Origin: Pseudomonadota bacterium
GTDB taxonomy: Bacteria > Myxococcota_A > Polyangia > Fen-1088
Length of the DNA: 35,661 nucleotides
Assembly: GCA_017881245.1 (NCBI GenBank)
Contig: JADGRC010000442.1
Location: 1 to 35,661 of the forward strand
Reading direction: 5' to 3'
Positions within the stretch are counted from its first letter, which is position 1. Every line of letters starts with the position of its first letter. Made by a program: the position numbers and the translations under genes. This document shows positions 16,206-24,881 of the stretch, piece after piece. The notes under the pieces were generated by a model. The model did not search any database, was not told where the DNA came from, and saw only the letters and a program-made list of their open reading frames with translations.

Positions 16206-16874
16206 TTATCGCAGATCCAGGATCGGCCAGTCGTGTTGGCGGGCGGTCCCGCGCAGACGAAAATCGGGGTTCACGGCGGTGGGATGACCGACGACCGATA
16301 ACATGGGCAAGTCACTCATGCTGTCCGAATAGGCGTAGCAGTCGGACAGGTTCAAGTCTTCTTTCTCGGCATAGATCCGCATCCAGCTCGCCTTGGTTGC
16401 GGCGGCCATGACCGGGGGAAGCAACCGGCCGGTCGCGGCACCGTCCACGAACTCCAAGCGATTGGTCACATAGTCGTCGATTCCCAGGTGCTTGGCGAGC
16501 GGCTGCACGGTCAGATCCAGGGCGCCCGTCACCAGGACCTGACGCAGCCCTAGGCGCCTCGACTTGTCGATCAACTCGTACGCGCCCGGGAAAATCGACG
16601 GTCGAATGGCGTTTTCGAACAATTCATCGGCCAAGTAACGCAGGCGATCCTCCGATTCGCCTTTGTACCGAACGAAGAATACGTCGTTGAACAGGCGCCG
16701 GTTGTACAGATCGGCCCCCAAGAAAAGGGGTACGCTGGCGAACGTCCCGATGGTCTTGACGATACTCTTCAGGACGCCCTGTTGGTTCTTGGCGTTGTAC
16801 AGAAACGCGTGCACGAGATTCGTGCGGACAAGCGTCCCGTCGAGGTCATAGAAGGCAGCGGCGCCCCGGGGCAT
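16206..16874 (-). CDS. HAD-IB family hydrolase (SerB/CicA-like phosphatase)
   Basis: The 222-residue protein opens with the HAD nucleophile motif [12 protein letters not shown] (D10 and D12). Motif II is the Thr in [10 protein letters not shown], motif III the Lys in AAATKASW, and motif IV DSMSD in [13 protein letters not shown], so all catalytic residues are present. IB-type HAD enzymes dephosphorylate small molecules such as phosphoserine or lipid-linked phosphates. The start at 16874 is strongly supported by a perfect AGGAGG seven bases upstream; an open frame extending to 17018 lacks family sequence and would run over the ClC promoter. It is the first gene of a likely operon with the LarA-fold and phosphoesterase genes. 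HAD-IB genes often neighbour acyl reductases and acyltransferases, but the fusion gene here is about 8 kb away. Confidence 0.9.
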   Translation of the reverse strand: MPRGAAAFYDLDGTLVRTNLVHAFLYNAKNQQGVLKSIVKTIGTFASVPLFLGADLYNRRLFNDVFFVRYKGESEDRLRYLADELFENAIRPSIFPGAYELIDKSRRLGLRQVLVTGALDLTVQPLAKHLGIDDYVTNRLEFVDGAATGRLLPPVMAAATKASWMRIYAEKEDLNLSDCYAYSDSMSDLPMLSVVGHPTAVNPDFRLRGTARQHDWPILDLR

Positions 16875-16887
16875 GGAGGCGCCTCCT
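16875..16887 (-). promoter_or_regulatory. Ribosome-binding site within a perfect palindrome
   Basis: On the minus strand AGGAGG (plus-strand 16882-16887) precedes the HAD ATG. Most of it lies inside GGAGGCGCCTCC (16875-16886), a perfect 12-bp palindrome ending at the start codon. Folded as RNA it gives a four-base-pair stem with a GCGC loop that would partly hide the ribosome-binding site. Confidence 0.6.
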
Positions 16888-17032
16888 ATATCACACGCCC
16901 GCCGCCACCGCCCGGTCCAGGCGATCCCGGAATTTCGTCGTTCCGCACACCGACGACGGCTTTTTCGGGCGTTTTGCCCAATCCGGACTGGCCAGAGGGT
17001 GACGTCTCGGAGCATCATTCCAGGGATCGCTC

Positions 17033-18613
17033 ATGGAATGGCTTCTCGATCGACTCCGCTGGGTTTGGGATCGCAAGGCCCTGCGCACGATCACCCTAGC
17101 GTCGCCAGTCGACCTGACGATCGTGGGACGAACGTTGTTGCACGCGGCCATCGTGGGCGCGGCGGCGGGGCTGTTCGGCGCGGCGTTCTTCGCGGGGCTG
17201 GAGTACCTGCAGCGCATCGTGCTGGAAGATCTTGGTGGCTACCACATCCTTCGGGCGGCTGGGGAAAATTTTCTACCGCCGCCATCCCGACCGCACGTGT
17301 TCCGCCCCTGGCTGCTGGTGCTGCTCCCCGGGCTCGGAGCCCTTGGCAGCGGCCTCATTTCTCAACTGGCGCCGGAGACCCGGGGCGGAGGCGGCGACGC
17401 CATGATCGACGCCTTTCACCACCACGGTGGGTTCATCCGACGTCGCGTGATCTGGGTCAAGGCGCTGGCTTCGCTCCTCACGCTGGGCAGCGGTGGGTCG
17501 GGTGGACGCGAGGGACCGACGATGCAGATTGGCGCGGCGCTCGGGTCGCGGGTGGGATGGTTGCTGCGAGTCAGCGCGGCCGAGCGACGCATCCTGATGG
17601 TGGCCGGGGTGGCCGCGGGCATCGCCGCCGTCTTTCGGACGCCGCTCGGGGCCGCGCTGCTGGCCGTCGAGGTGCTCTATCGAGACGACTTCGAATCCGA
17701 GGCGCTGATTCCCGCGGTTCTGGCTAGCGTGGTCGCATACTCGATCGTGATCTCGATCTTCGGCGAATCGACACTGTTCGCACAACCGAGTCGCTTCCCC
17801 TTCGTCCCGCGTCACTTGCCCTTGTACGGGCTGATGGCTCTTCTGGTCGCTTTGCTGGCCAACCTCTTTCTGCGGACCCTGCGCACTGTGCAAGGGATCA
17901 GCGCGCGCCTGGCGGTGCCCGAATGGGCGAAGCCGGCGCTGGGCGGGTTGGGGTTGGGGGTGTTCGCCGTGCCCTTGATCTTGCTGGTCGGGTGGCAGGT
18001 GGGCCAGCCCGGACAGGGCCTCGGGCTGCTCGGCGGCGGGTACGGCGCGGTTCAGCTGGCGATCAGCGGAAACTCATGGCTCCCAGGCGGCTGGGGCGCG
18101 GTGGCGTTGCTGGCCGGGTTGTGCATCGCCAAGCTGTTCGCGTCGTCGCTGACCATCGGCACGGGGGGCAGTGCGGGAGACTTCGCGCCGTCGCTGGTCA
18201 TTGGTGGGTTGTTCGGGGGCGCATTTGGACGGACCGTCCAGCTGCTTTCCCACGACCCGCGCATCAACCCGGCGGCGTTCGCGCTGATCGCCATGGGAAC
18301 GTTCTATGGGGGCCTCGCCCACGCCCCGCTCAGCTCGCTGATCATCGTGTGCGAATTGGCCGGCAGCTATGACCTCTTGGTCCCACTGATGCTCGCCGAA
18401 GGCATCGCGTTCATCGCTTTGCGCAAATACAGCCTGTATCAAGCGCAACTTTCAACGCGCCGGCAGTCGCCCGCCCACAGCGACGACTCCGGCCTCAGAG
18501 TCGTCTTGCCTGCCGCCGTGGCTGTCGACGAAAAACAAGTTGAGGCCGTGGTTGCCGAAGACCACCCGCCCGACGGAACCACCAGGACGACCGGGACCGA
18601 GCAGTCCAAGTGA
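17033..18613 (+). CDS. ClC-family chloride channel or H+/Cl- antiporter
   Basis: The 526-residue membrane protein has the ClC fold, with many hydrophobic helices from about residue 35 to 450. The gating-glutamate motif is GREGPTMQIG, and the GxFxP motif is GDFAPSLVIGG; FYGGLAHAPLSSLIIVCEL near the end is also typical. The first selectivity motif, normally GSGIP, appears as RGGGGDAMIDAF, as in a bacterial subgroup with GHGTD at this place. The last 85 residues are polar and contain no CBS domains. The conserved gating Glu favours antiport, but this is not decisive. The gene is divergent from the HAD operon with a 158-base gap. No ribosome-binding site is obvious at the ATG. Confidence 0.93.
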   Translation: MEWLLDRLRWVWDRKALRTITLASPVDLTIVGRTLLHAAIVGAAAGLFGAAFFAGLEYLQRIVLEDLGGYHILRAAGENFLPPPSRPHVFRPWLLVLLPGLGALGSGLISQLAPETRGGGGDAMIDAFHHHGGFIRRRVIWVKALASLLTLGSGGSGGREGPTMQIGAALGSRVGWLLRVSAAERRILMVAGVAAGIAAVFRTPLGAALLAVEVLYRDDFESEALIPAVLASVVAYSIVISIFGESTLFAQPSRFPFVPRHLPLYGLMALLVALLANLFLRTLRTVQGISARLAVPEWAKPALGGLGLGVFAVPLILLVGWQVGQPGQGLGLLGGGYGAVQLAISGNSWLPGGWGAVALLAGLCIAKLFASSLTIGTGGSAGDFAPSLVIGGLFGGAFGRTVQLLSHDPRINPAAFALIAMGTFYGGLAHAPLSSLIIVCELAGSYDLLVPLMLAEGIAFIALRKYSLYQAQLSTRRQSPAHSDDSGLRVVLPAAVAVDEKQVEAVVAEDHPPDGTTRTTGTEQSK

Positions 18614-18656
18614 CAGTGCGCCGATCGGGGCGCGGTCTCGCATCATGATTCGCGTT

Positions 18657-18686
18657 CCCGCCTAGCGCGGCTGCGCCGCTCGCGGG
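18657..18686. terminator. G+C-rich stem-loop between convergent ClC and deacetylase genes
   Basis: Outer arms CCCGC (18657-18661) and GCGGG (18682-18686) enclose an inner stem GCGGC (18667-18671) and GCCGC (18675-18679) around a three-base loop. Its place between two convergent stops fits a shared terminator. There is no U-tract. Confidence 0.35.
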
Positions 18687-18690
18687 AGGG

Positions 18691-19632
18691 CTAGAACGCG
18701 GGCGGAACCTGTTCGAGCGTTCGGAACGTCGCGCCGGTGGCTCGGATCTCGGCCAGGGTGGATTCAAGCGCCTGGAGCTTGTGGGCCAGCGAACGCCGGA
18801 GATCGGGCTGACGCGCGACCAAGGCCGACGGAATCCCATCCGTAACCGCATCCGCCAGATCGATTCCGTGCAGCTCAAGGTTGAAGAAGCGCCGTCGCAC
18901 CGATGCCGCCACCAACCTCTTGCGAATCCATTCCGGGGCCGCGATGAGGCTGGTGCCGATGACCGGCAGGCGCAACCCGGGCGTGACGGCGATAGGCAAC
19001 TCCAGAATCGGCAAATCGCCCCGGCGATAGGGATCCCCGGCGGCTGGGTGGTATGGAACCGTCGGCGCGGTCAACACGCGCGGGCTGCCAAGATGGCTGC
19101 CCGACGCGCGACCACTGACGCGCATCGCCGCTATGATGGTGGCCTTGGCGGCGTAATACGGTACCGACGGAAAGGTGGACGAGTCATAGAGATACGAGCG
19201 CGCGCACAGCAGGTCGCTCACCTGCGCCGATATCTCGTATCCCGGAGCCCGGAATCCCACCGGCGCGCGACCGGAACACGATGCGAGCGCGTCGTGCGCG
19301 CGATCAATTTCGTCCGCCATCTGGGTCGCGGGCAGGCGCGCGAGCTCGTAAGGATGCGTGAAACTGTGATTGGCCAATTCGTGCCCGTCCCGCGCCAGGT
19401 CGGCGAGCAGTCGACGACCATCGGCGTCCTCGACGAGGTCGTTCCCGACGACGAAAAATGTGGCCTTGACGCCAGCACGGCCAAATAGATCCGCGAAACG
19501 GGGCAGGCAACAGCGCAGAATCGCATGCCGCGACTCCTCGGGCGGCGCGCCCGACAGCGCGTGGATGCGCCAATAACAGTCGACGCCGTCCAGATCAACG
19601 GACACGGAAACAATGGTGTCTTGCGAGATCAT
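18691..19632 (-). CDS. Polysaccharide deacetylase (NodB-fold, carbohydrate esterase 4)
   Basis: The 313-residue protein has the NodB homology domain. The metal-binding and catalytic Asp cluster is SVDLDGVD (D13, D15, D18), and the two metal His are H89 and H93 in NHSFTHP. FFVVGNDLVEDADGRRLL, GFRAPGYEIS and YDSSTFPS are standard motifs of the core barrel. Such enzymes remove N- or O-acetyl groups from glycans. There is no signal peptide, so a cytoplasmic or nucleotide/lipid-linked sugar substrate is likely, as in the deacetylases of surface-glycan pathways. The gene follows the PLC-like lipoprotein gene on the same strand after 69 bases, so shared transcription is possible but not clear. Confidence 0.9.
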   Translation of the reverse strand: MISQDTIVSVSVDLDGVDCYWRIHALSGAPPEESRHAILRCCLPRFADLFGRAGVKATFFVVGNDLVEDADGRRLLADLARDGHELANHSFTHPYELARLPATQMADEIDRAHDALASCSGRAPVGFRAPGYEISAQVSDLLCARSYLYDSSTFPSVPYYAAKATIIAAMRVSGRASGSHLGSPRVLTAPTVPYHPAAGDPYRRGDLPILELPIAVTPGLRLPVIGTSLIAAPEWIRKRLVAASVRRRFFNLELHGIDLADAVTDGIPSALVARQPDLRRSLAHKLQALESTLAEIRATGATFRTLEQVPPAF

Positions 19633-19701
19633 CCCAACCTACGGCGCGCGGTCCCCGTCGTGACTACCATGAACGACGGCGACGAGCGATCCTTCGAGTT
19701 A

Positions 19702-21399
19702 CTATCGCGTGACTTCCAGATCGACCGCGGCGGCAGGCGTGTGGCCATCGGCCCCGGTTGAGAGCGCGGGAAGGTAGTGAATGATCCAAATCCCCGGAGC
19801 GAGGGGCCACGAAGCGCCCGGTGATAGGACAGCCTCGTCGAGGATCACCCTGCCAGCCGAGGGGGCGCCTTGCGGCGTCTGTCCCTGCCCGCCGATGTAG
19901 CTCCAGGCAATCGGCTCGAGACCGTTCGCCTCGGTGGGCACGTCGGCGGTCGCTCTTGGATACTTGTAGACGCCGATCCGGTCGTGAGCGCTCGGCATTG
20001 GCACCCCTGTGAAGGAGACCCCTATCGTCATGCCGTCGCCGCTCACGTAGCTCGGCTGGTCCGTCGTCAGCACGATCTGGCCGTGGCAGCCGCCGACGCC
20101 CGCAGCCGGCGCGGCGGGGGGCGTGAGCCATGCGGGGGCGCCAGCAAAATCGAACATGTCGAGAAGCGCGTCGCTGTTCGCATCACGCGAGGTCAAGGCC
20201 GGCAAATCAAACACCACCTCGATGAAGCGCGTGATGGCAGTGTGGTCCTCAACGACGTGCGAGACATGATGGGGGCGGGCGTATGGGGAGATGACCGCCA
20301 GCGGCACCCGGACGCCCAGTTCCACAAACGCCGCGTCCTTCGAATTTCCGGGGCGTGCCACGCACGCGGTGTTGGGCGGTGGAACGTGATCGGCGAACCC
20401 GCCCGCCTCGTCGTAGGTCCAGATGATCGCCAGCTCCGGCCACAGCGGGCTCGCCGTGGCGGCCTGGTACACGACGCGCGTCCATGATTCACCCACCTGC
20501 ACGTCGGCGGTCGGGTGCTCGTCCTCGACCCAGCCGATTCCATCGACAAACGCGACCTGCGGGAGCGTCCCGTCCTGCAAGACCCTCTGAAACTCTTCGA
20601 AAGTGTGGACGCCGCGATGGGTAGCGGTCCACCCGAGACTCCCGTCGAACGGTTCGCCGTCGGTGTAGGCCCCCCATGTCACGTCAGCCGCGTCGAGGTT
20701 GTCGAACAGCGTGGGCGTGGACGGGTCGGGGAAGGTGCAGAAGCTGCACGTGACTCCGTCGGCTGTCCCCAGCAACAAGAAATTGCGGTTTGGCCAAGTG
20801 CCGCTGCGCTCCGACGGAAAGTGCCGATCGTTGATGGCGAATGTATTCGCGAGCCAGTAATAGAATGGCAGGTCGCTGGCCTCGTAGTTGCCCATCACCA
20901 CATGGCCATCGCCACCGGTCGTGTCGGCCCCGTTTGTCACGAAGCCGTCCATAGCCCCACCATTGACCTGCCGGTGCATTTCGGCCCACTGGTGACCGGG
21001 ATCCACGTTGACGCACGTGGTGTCGAGGTGAAAGGGCGCCACGGACGCGTCGGTCCGATCCTTGTTGGTGAATGATGGTGGAATCGGATCCGTGTCGGAC
21101 TGTCCGAATGCGTTGAGATTGCCGAGCAGGTGGTCGAAGGCGCGGTTTTCCTTCATGAGCACGATGATGTGCTTGATAGGAATCGCGGCGCGCGCGCTTC
21201 TTGTGATCGGCAGCGTGGATGTGACCTTCGCGCCAGTACCGAACGAGCAGGCCGCGCGCTTCTCGGCGAGCGCGAGCGGGTCAACGTCGCCGCCGGCGTC
21301 TTGAACAACCGGTGCGGCTCGATCCTGGCAGCCACAGAGCGCAAGGATCAGCACCGACGAGACGACACAAGGGAAAGCCAATTGCATCAGACCAGGCAT
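19702..21399 (-). CDS. Phospholipase C / acid phosphatase family lipoprotein
   Basis: The 565-residue protein belongs to the phosphoesterase family that includes bacterial phospholipase C and AcpA. Signatures are IKHIIVLMKENRAFDHLLG near residue 80, the SGTWPNRNFLLLG region, WTYDEAGGFADHVPPP (metal ligands) and VEDHTAITRFIEVVFDLP. The start at 21399 gives a lipoprotein signal (MPGLMQLAFPCVVSSVLILA then LCGC); an open frame further upstream is Arg-rich and is not used. The last 125 residues form an immunoglobulin-like beta domain (QIVLTTDQPSYVSGDG to AAVDLEVTR), probably for substrate or surface binding. It likely hydrolyses phospholipids or other phosphoesters outside the cytoplasm. It is divergent from the M61 peptidase gene with a 171-base gap. 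Confidence 0.9.
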   Translation of the reverse strand: MPGLMQLAFPCVVSSVLILALCGCQDRAAPVVQDAGGDVDPLALAEKRAACSFGTGAKVTSTLPITRSARAAIPIKHIIVLMKENRAFDHLLGNLNAFGQSDTDPIPPSFTNKDRTDASVAPFHLDTTCVNVDPGHQWAEMHRQVNGGAMDGFVTNGADTTGGDGHVVMGNYEASDLPFYYWLANTFAINDRHFPSERSGTWPNRNFLLLGTADGVTCSFCTFPDPSTPTLFDNLDAADVTWGAYTDGEPFDGSLGWTATHRGVHTFEEFQRVLQDGTLPQVAFVDGIGWVEDEHPTADVQVGESWTRVVYQAATASPLWPELAIIWTYDEAGGFADHVPPPNTACVARPGNSKDAAFVELGVRVPLAVISPYARPHHVSHVVEDHTAITRFIEVVFDLPALTSRDANSDALLDMFDFAGAPAWLTPPAAPAAGVGGCHGQIVLTTDQPSYVSGDGMTIGVSFTGVPMPSAHDRIGVYKYPRATADVPTEANGLEPIAWSYIGGQGQTPQGAPSAGRVILDEAVLSPGASWPLAPGIWIIHYLPALSTGADGHTPAAAVDLEVTR

Positions 21400-21570
21400 T
21401 GGGTAACCGTACCGTGAACTCGAACCGCCGCAACAGCGAGAATGACGGCGTCGACCACGCCCACCGAACGTTCTTCGCGCCCCTTTCCAGCCCAAGTCCC
21501 GGCGCTCCATCCCGTGGGCGCTGTCGTCGAGGCCGGGAACTCCCACGGCGGTGATGGTATTTTGCGGATC

Positions 21571-23424
21571 ATGCCCTCAGCCCCGCGCGCTCCCCGTCAG
21601 GTGACCACCACGACCGCCGGCGAAGAGCCTATCCACTACCGCGTCGGCATGCCGGACCCGCAATCACACGAGTATCACGTCCAGATGATCGTGCCCGCGT
21701 TGCCGGAACGCATGACCGCGACGATTGTCTTTTCCGCTTGGGCGCCCGGCAGCTACATGATCCGCGATTTCGCCCGGCACGTGTACGGCCTGGAAATCAC
21801 CGATCGCCAGGGCGCGCGTCTCGGTTATCAACGACTCGACAAGCAACGCTGGAGCGTCACGACGGCTGGCCGCGCGTTCATGGTGACATATCGCGTGTTC
21901 GCGTTCGAGGCCAGCGTTCGCACATCGTTCCTGGACGACAGCCACGCGTACTGGAATGGCACCAGCCTGTTCTTCGCCGTCGACGGTGCCACTACGCGCC
22001 CGTGTCTGGTCAGCGTCGTGGCGCCACGCGCCTGGCAGGTGTCCACGGCCTTGCGCCGGGTTCCGGGCACGGGAAAAAAACAGGACAACACCTTTTGGGC
22101 GGCTGGATACGACGAGCTTGTGGACTGTCCCTTCGAGATCGGCACCCACGAGTTGGTCACGTTCAAGATCGACCGGACCAGGTTCGAGCTGGCGTTGTAC
22201 GGGCGAACCAACGCCGATGTGCGCCGCTTGGTCGACATTTTGCGCCGGGTCGCGCGCGCGACCGCGACGATCTTTGGCGGGTTTCCCTTCGACCGGTACC
22301 TGTTCATCGTACACGCGCTGCCCGTGGGCAGCGGCGGCCTCGAACACATGGCGTCGGTCACGATGGACATCACCGGGCTGTCATTCGAGGACGAAAAAGG
22401 ATACCAGCGCTTCGCGGATCTAGCGGCGCACGAGTTCTTTCACGCATGGAACGTCAAGCGGTTGCATGATCCCGCCCTGGGACCGTTCGACTACACGCGC
22501 GAGAACTACACGCGAATGCTTTGGTTCCACGAAGGGTTCACCGACTACCTCGCGAACATCATTATCCTGCGCGCGGGTGTCACCAGCGAGCAGGATTTCT
22601 GGGGGTGGATCGCCGAGGATTGGCCGAAATACGCGTCCCGGCCCGGCCGCGGGGAGACTCCCCTCGGCGAGCTGTCCTTCGAGGCCTGGATCAAGCTGTA
22701 CAAACCGGCGGACAATCATTTCAACCATTCCGTCAGTTACTACGAGAAGGGACTGTGGGTGGGCATGGCGCTGGATCTGGAATTGCGTCTGGCCACGGGT
22801 GGACGGCAGGGGTTGCCGGAGCTGTTCCGTCGGCTCTGGGATCGCGCGGGCCGCAGGGAGGCCAACGTCAGCGAAATGGACGTGCGGCGGGCGGCAAATG
22901 AAATCGCTAGTCGGTCGCTGGATCATTTTTTCGACAAATACATCCACGGCACCGACGAATTGCCACTCCCGGCCCTATGGCGCCGGGCCGGCTTGAAGAT
23001 CGCGTTCATCGCCCCCTGGGCACCACAAAGTGGCGAGAACGACCCGGTGAAACGCGCCCGCGCGCGGGGCTGGTCGGGGGCGTCAGTTCAGGCCCAGGCG
23101 CATGCCCCCGGCAGCGAGCGTGCCGTGGTCAAGAACGTGTTGCCCGGCTCGCCGGCGGCCGCCGCGGGGTTGACGTTCGGCGACGAGATCGTCGCGATCG
23201 ACGGCGATCGGGTAAACGCCGCATCCTTTCCCAGGCGTCTTGGCGATCACCGCCCCGGGACGACCGTCACCGTGACCTATTTTCGCCGGGACCAGTTGCG
23301 CGAGTCCCGATTCACGGTCGCTGTCTCGCCCGAGCGGCGGGTTCAGATCGAGGCCGCCCGACGTCCGGCGGCGAGCGCCCTGGCGGTCCGAAAGGGATGG
23401 CTGGGACATCCGCCGCGCAAATAG
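21571..23424 (+). CDS. M61-family metallopeptidase with PDZ domain
   Basis: The 617-residue protein is an M61 (glycyl aminopeptidase-like) zinc peptidase. The zinc motif is HEFFH (H287, E288, H291) in AAHEFFHAWNVKRL, and the third ligand is E321 in WFHEGFTDYL. The N-terminal beta domain reads FSAWAPGSYMIRDFARHVYGL, which is typical of the family. A PDZ domain lies near residues 505-590 (VVKNVLPGSPAAAAGLTFGDEIVAIDGDRV in two pieces), as in most members. The ATG at 21571 is preferred to an open frame upstream, which overlaps the divergent lipoprotein promoter. No signal peptide is visible, so it may act in the cytoplasm on peptides with small N-terminal residues. Confidence 0.93.
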   Translation: MPSAPRAPRQVTTTTAGEEPIHYRVGMPDPQSHEYHVQMIVPALPERMTATIVFSAWAPGSYMIRDFARHVYGLEITDRQGARLGYQRLDKQRWSVTTAGRAFMVTYRVFAFEASVRTSFLDDSHAYWNGTSLFFAVDGATTRPCLVSVVAPRAWQVSTALRRVPGTGKKQDNTFWAAGYDELVDCPFEIGTHELVTFKIDRTRFELALYGRTNADVRRLVDILRRVARATATIFGGFPFDRYLFIVHALPVGSGGLEHMASVTMDITGLSFEDEKGYQRFADLAAHEFFHAWNVKRLHDPALGPFDYTRENYTRMLWFHEGFTDYLANIIILRAGVTSEQDFWGWIAEDWPKYASRPGRGETPLGELSFEAWIKLYKPADNHFNHSVSYYEKGLWVGMALDLELRLATGGRQGLPELFRRLWDRAGRREANVSEMDVRRAANEIASRSLDHFFDKYIHGTDELPLPALWRRAGLKIAFIAPWAPQSGENDPVKRARARGWSGASVQAQAHAPGSERAVVKNVLPGSPAAAAGLTFGDEIVAIDGDRVNAASFPRRLGDHRPGTTVTVTYFRRDQLRESRFTVAVSPERRVQIEAARRPAASALAVRKGWLGHPPRK

Positions 23425-23488
23425 CCGCCCTAACACTTCTTCACAACCGCCCACGCAGTCCCTTAACGATCGGGTCGCATGGTTACCC

Positions 23489-23513
23489 GGGGCCAATCAC
23501 GGCCCCAAGGAGG
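23489..23513 (+). promoter_or_regulatory. Stem-loop abutting a perfect ribosome-binding site
   Basis: GGGGCC (23489-23494) and GGCCCC (23501-23506) form a six-base-pair stem with a six-base loop. AAGGAGG (23507-23513) follows with no gap and lies eight bases before the ATG of the CpxP-like gene. The hairpin could affect translation or mRNA stability. Confidence 0.5.
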
Positions 23514-23521
23514 ATGCGAAC

Positions 23522-24181
23522 ATGATCGGTTGCTTGATTCTGGGAACGTTCGTGGCGGCGGGCGCCGCCAGGCTGATTCGTCACCGCTACGGATGGGCCG
23601 GCCCATGCGGGGGCCATTGGCGCGGCGGATTCGGCGGTCACTGCGGGGGCGGCATGCACGCGTTTCACAGGCACGGCTGGGGGGCGGTGAGGGGATACGG
23701 CGGTTGGGCGCCCGACCCCGGCGACGGGTATGACCCGGGCCTTAGGGATCCGCTCGGCAACGACGGCGACCACGAATTCGAAGGCCATCGCGGCTGGGAT
23801 CGTTTTGGTGGAACCCCGTCCGCGCGTGGTGGTGGCTTCATCGTGGGTTCCATCGTGCGGCATGTTCGCGCGACCGCCACGCAGGAACGTGTCATCCGAG
23901 CGGCCGTCGACGAATTTCGCAACGAGATGAAGGACGTCGGCGGCGGCGAGGGTAAGCGTACGCGCCAGGACGTCGGCGCCGCGCTGCGAAAGCCACACTT
24001 CGACGAGGTGTTCATGGGCGAGCTGTTCGCTCGCCAGGACACCGCCATCGAGCGGACGCGCAAAGCGTTCGTGGGATTGATGGCCCGGGTCCACGAGACT
24101 CTGGACGAGGAGCAGCGCGGACGGCTGGCCGAGCTGGTGGAGAAGGGGCCCCGGTTCTGGCGCCGCGGGTTCGGCTGGTAG
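23522..24181 (+). CDS. CpxP/Spy-like periplasmic protein with Gly/His-rich N-terminus
   Basis: The 219-residue protein begins with a hydrophobic segment (MIGCLILGTFVAAGAARLI), likely a signal anchor. Residues about 20-65 are extremely rich in Gly, His, Trp and Arg (for example GGHWRGGFGGHCGGGMHAFH), a plausible metal-binding surface. The C-terminal 110 residues are helical and charged (ATQERVIRAAVDEF, DTAIERTRKAFVGL, LDEEQRGRLAEL), in the style of LTxxQ-type Spy/CpxP chaperones and periplasmic heavy-metal sensors, though the LTxxQ motif itself is not exact. It has a strong ribosome-binding site and lies 10 bases before a CpxR-like regulator gene, so it is probably the periplasmic sensor or target of that two-component system. 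Metal sensing is inference. Confidence 0.75.
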   Translation: MIGCLILGTFVAAGAARLIRHRYGWAGPCGGHWRGGFGGHCGGGMHAFHRHGWGAVRGYGGWAPDPGDGYDPGLRDPLGNDGDHEFEGHRGWDRFGGTPSARGGGFIVGSIVRHVRATATQERVIRAAVDEFRNEMKDVGGGEGKRTRQDVGAALRKPHFDEVFMGELFARQDTAIERTRKAFVGLMARVHETLDEEQRGRLAELVEKGPRFWRRGFGW

Positions 24182-24191
24182 AGTAACCACC

Positions 24192-24881
24192 GTGGCGATT
24201 CGGGTCCTGTGCATCGACGACGATCAGCGACTGTTCGAATTGCTGGCCAGTTACCTGGGGCCGAACGGCGTGACCCTGACCCACGCGCCGGACGGACCCC
24301 GGGGACTGGCGGCGTTGAAAACGGGCCTGTTCGACGCGGTCCTGTTGGATGTGATGATGCCTGGGGTCGACGGCCTGGAAGTTTGCAGGCGCATTCGTCA
24401 GACCAGCCGCGTTCCGGTGATCATGTTGACCGCGAAGGGCGACGAGGCGGATCGGGTGGTGGGTCTGGAACTGGGCGCCGACGACTACGTCGCCAAGCCC
24501 TTCTCGCCCCGCGAGTTGCTGGCACGCCTGCGCGCGGTCCTTCGCAGGGCGCAGCCCGGGGCGGTCGACAATGAAATCGTGGTGGGGCGCATCGCCATCG
24601 ACGTAGGTGCCCGCCGGGTACGTGTGGACGCGCAAGCGGTGGACCTGACCGGTCTGGAATTCGACATCTTGATGGCGCTGGCACGGCGGCCCGGACGCGT
24701 GGTTCCGCGCGACGCGCTGATGGCCGAGGCTGGTCGCGACGACGTCACGGTGGGGGACCGCGCCGTCGATGTACACGTGTCGCACTTGCGGCGAAAGCTC
24801 GGCGACGATTCGCGGGTCCCGCGCCTCATCAAGACGGTGCGCGGGGTGGGCTATGTTCTGGCCCAGGGGCACGAAGCGTGA
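24192..24881 (+). CDS. OmpR/PhoB-type response regulator (CpxR-like)
   Basis: The 229-residue protein has a receiver domain with the acidic pocket CIDDDQ (residues 7-12), phospho-acceptor D53 in LLDVMMPG, the switch Thr in IMLTAKGDE and Lys in VAKPFSPREL. A winged-helix DNA-binding domain fills residues about 130-226, with LTGLEFDILMALARRPG, HVSHLRRKLG and IKTVRGVGYVL. It starts with GTG ten bases after the CpxP-like gene and ends inside the kinase start (GTGA), so the three are co-expressed. It should activate or repress envelope-stress genes after phosphorylation by the kinase; its regulon is not visible. Confidence 0.95.
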   Translation: MAIRVLCIDDDQRLFELLASYLGPNGVTLTHAPDGPRGLAALKTGLFDAVLLDVMMPGVDGLEVCRRIRQTSRVPVIMLTAKGDEADRVVGLELGADDYVAKPFSPRELLARLRAVLRRAQPGAVDNEIVVGRIAIDVGARRVRVDAQAVDLTGLEFDILMALARRPGRVVPRDALMAEAGRDDVTVGDRAVDVHVSHLRRKLGDDSRVPRLIKTVRGVGYVLAQGHEA

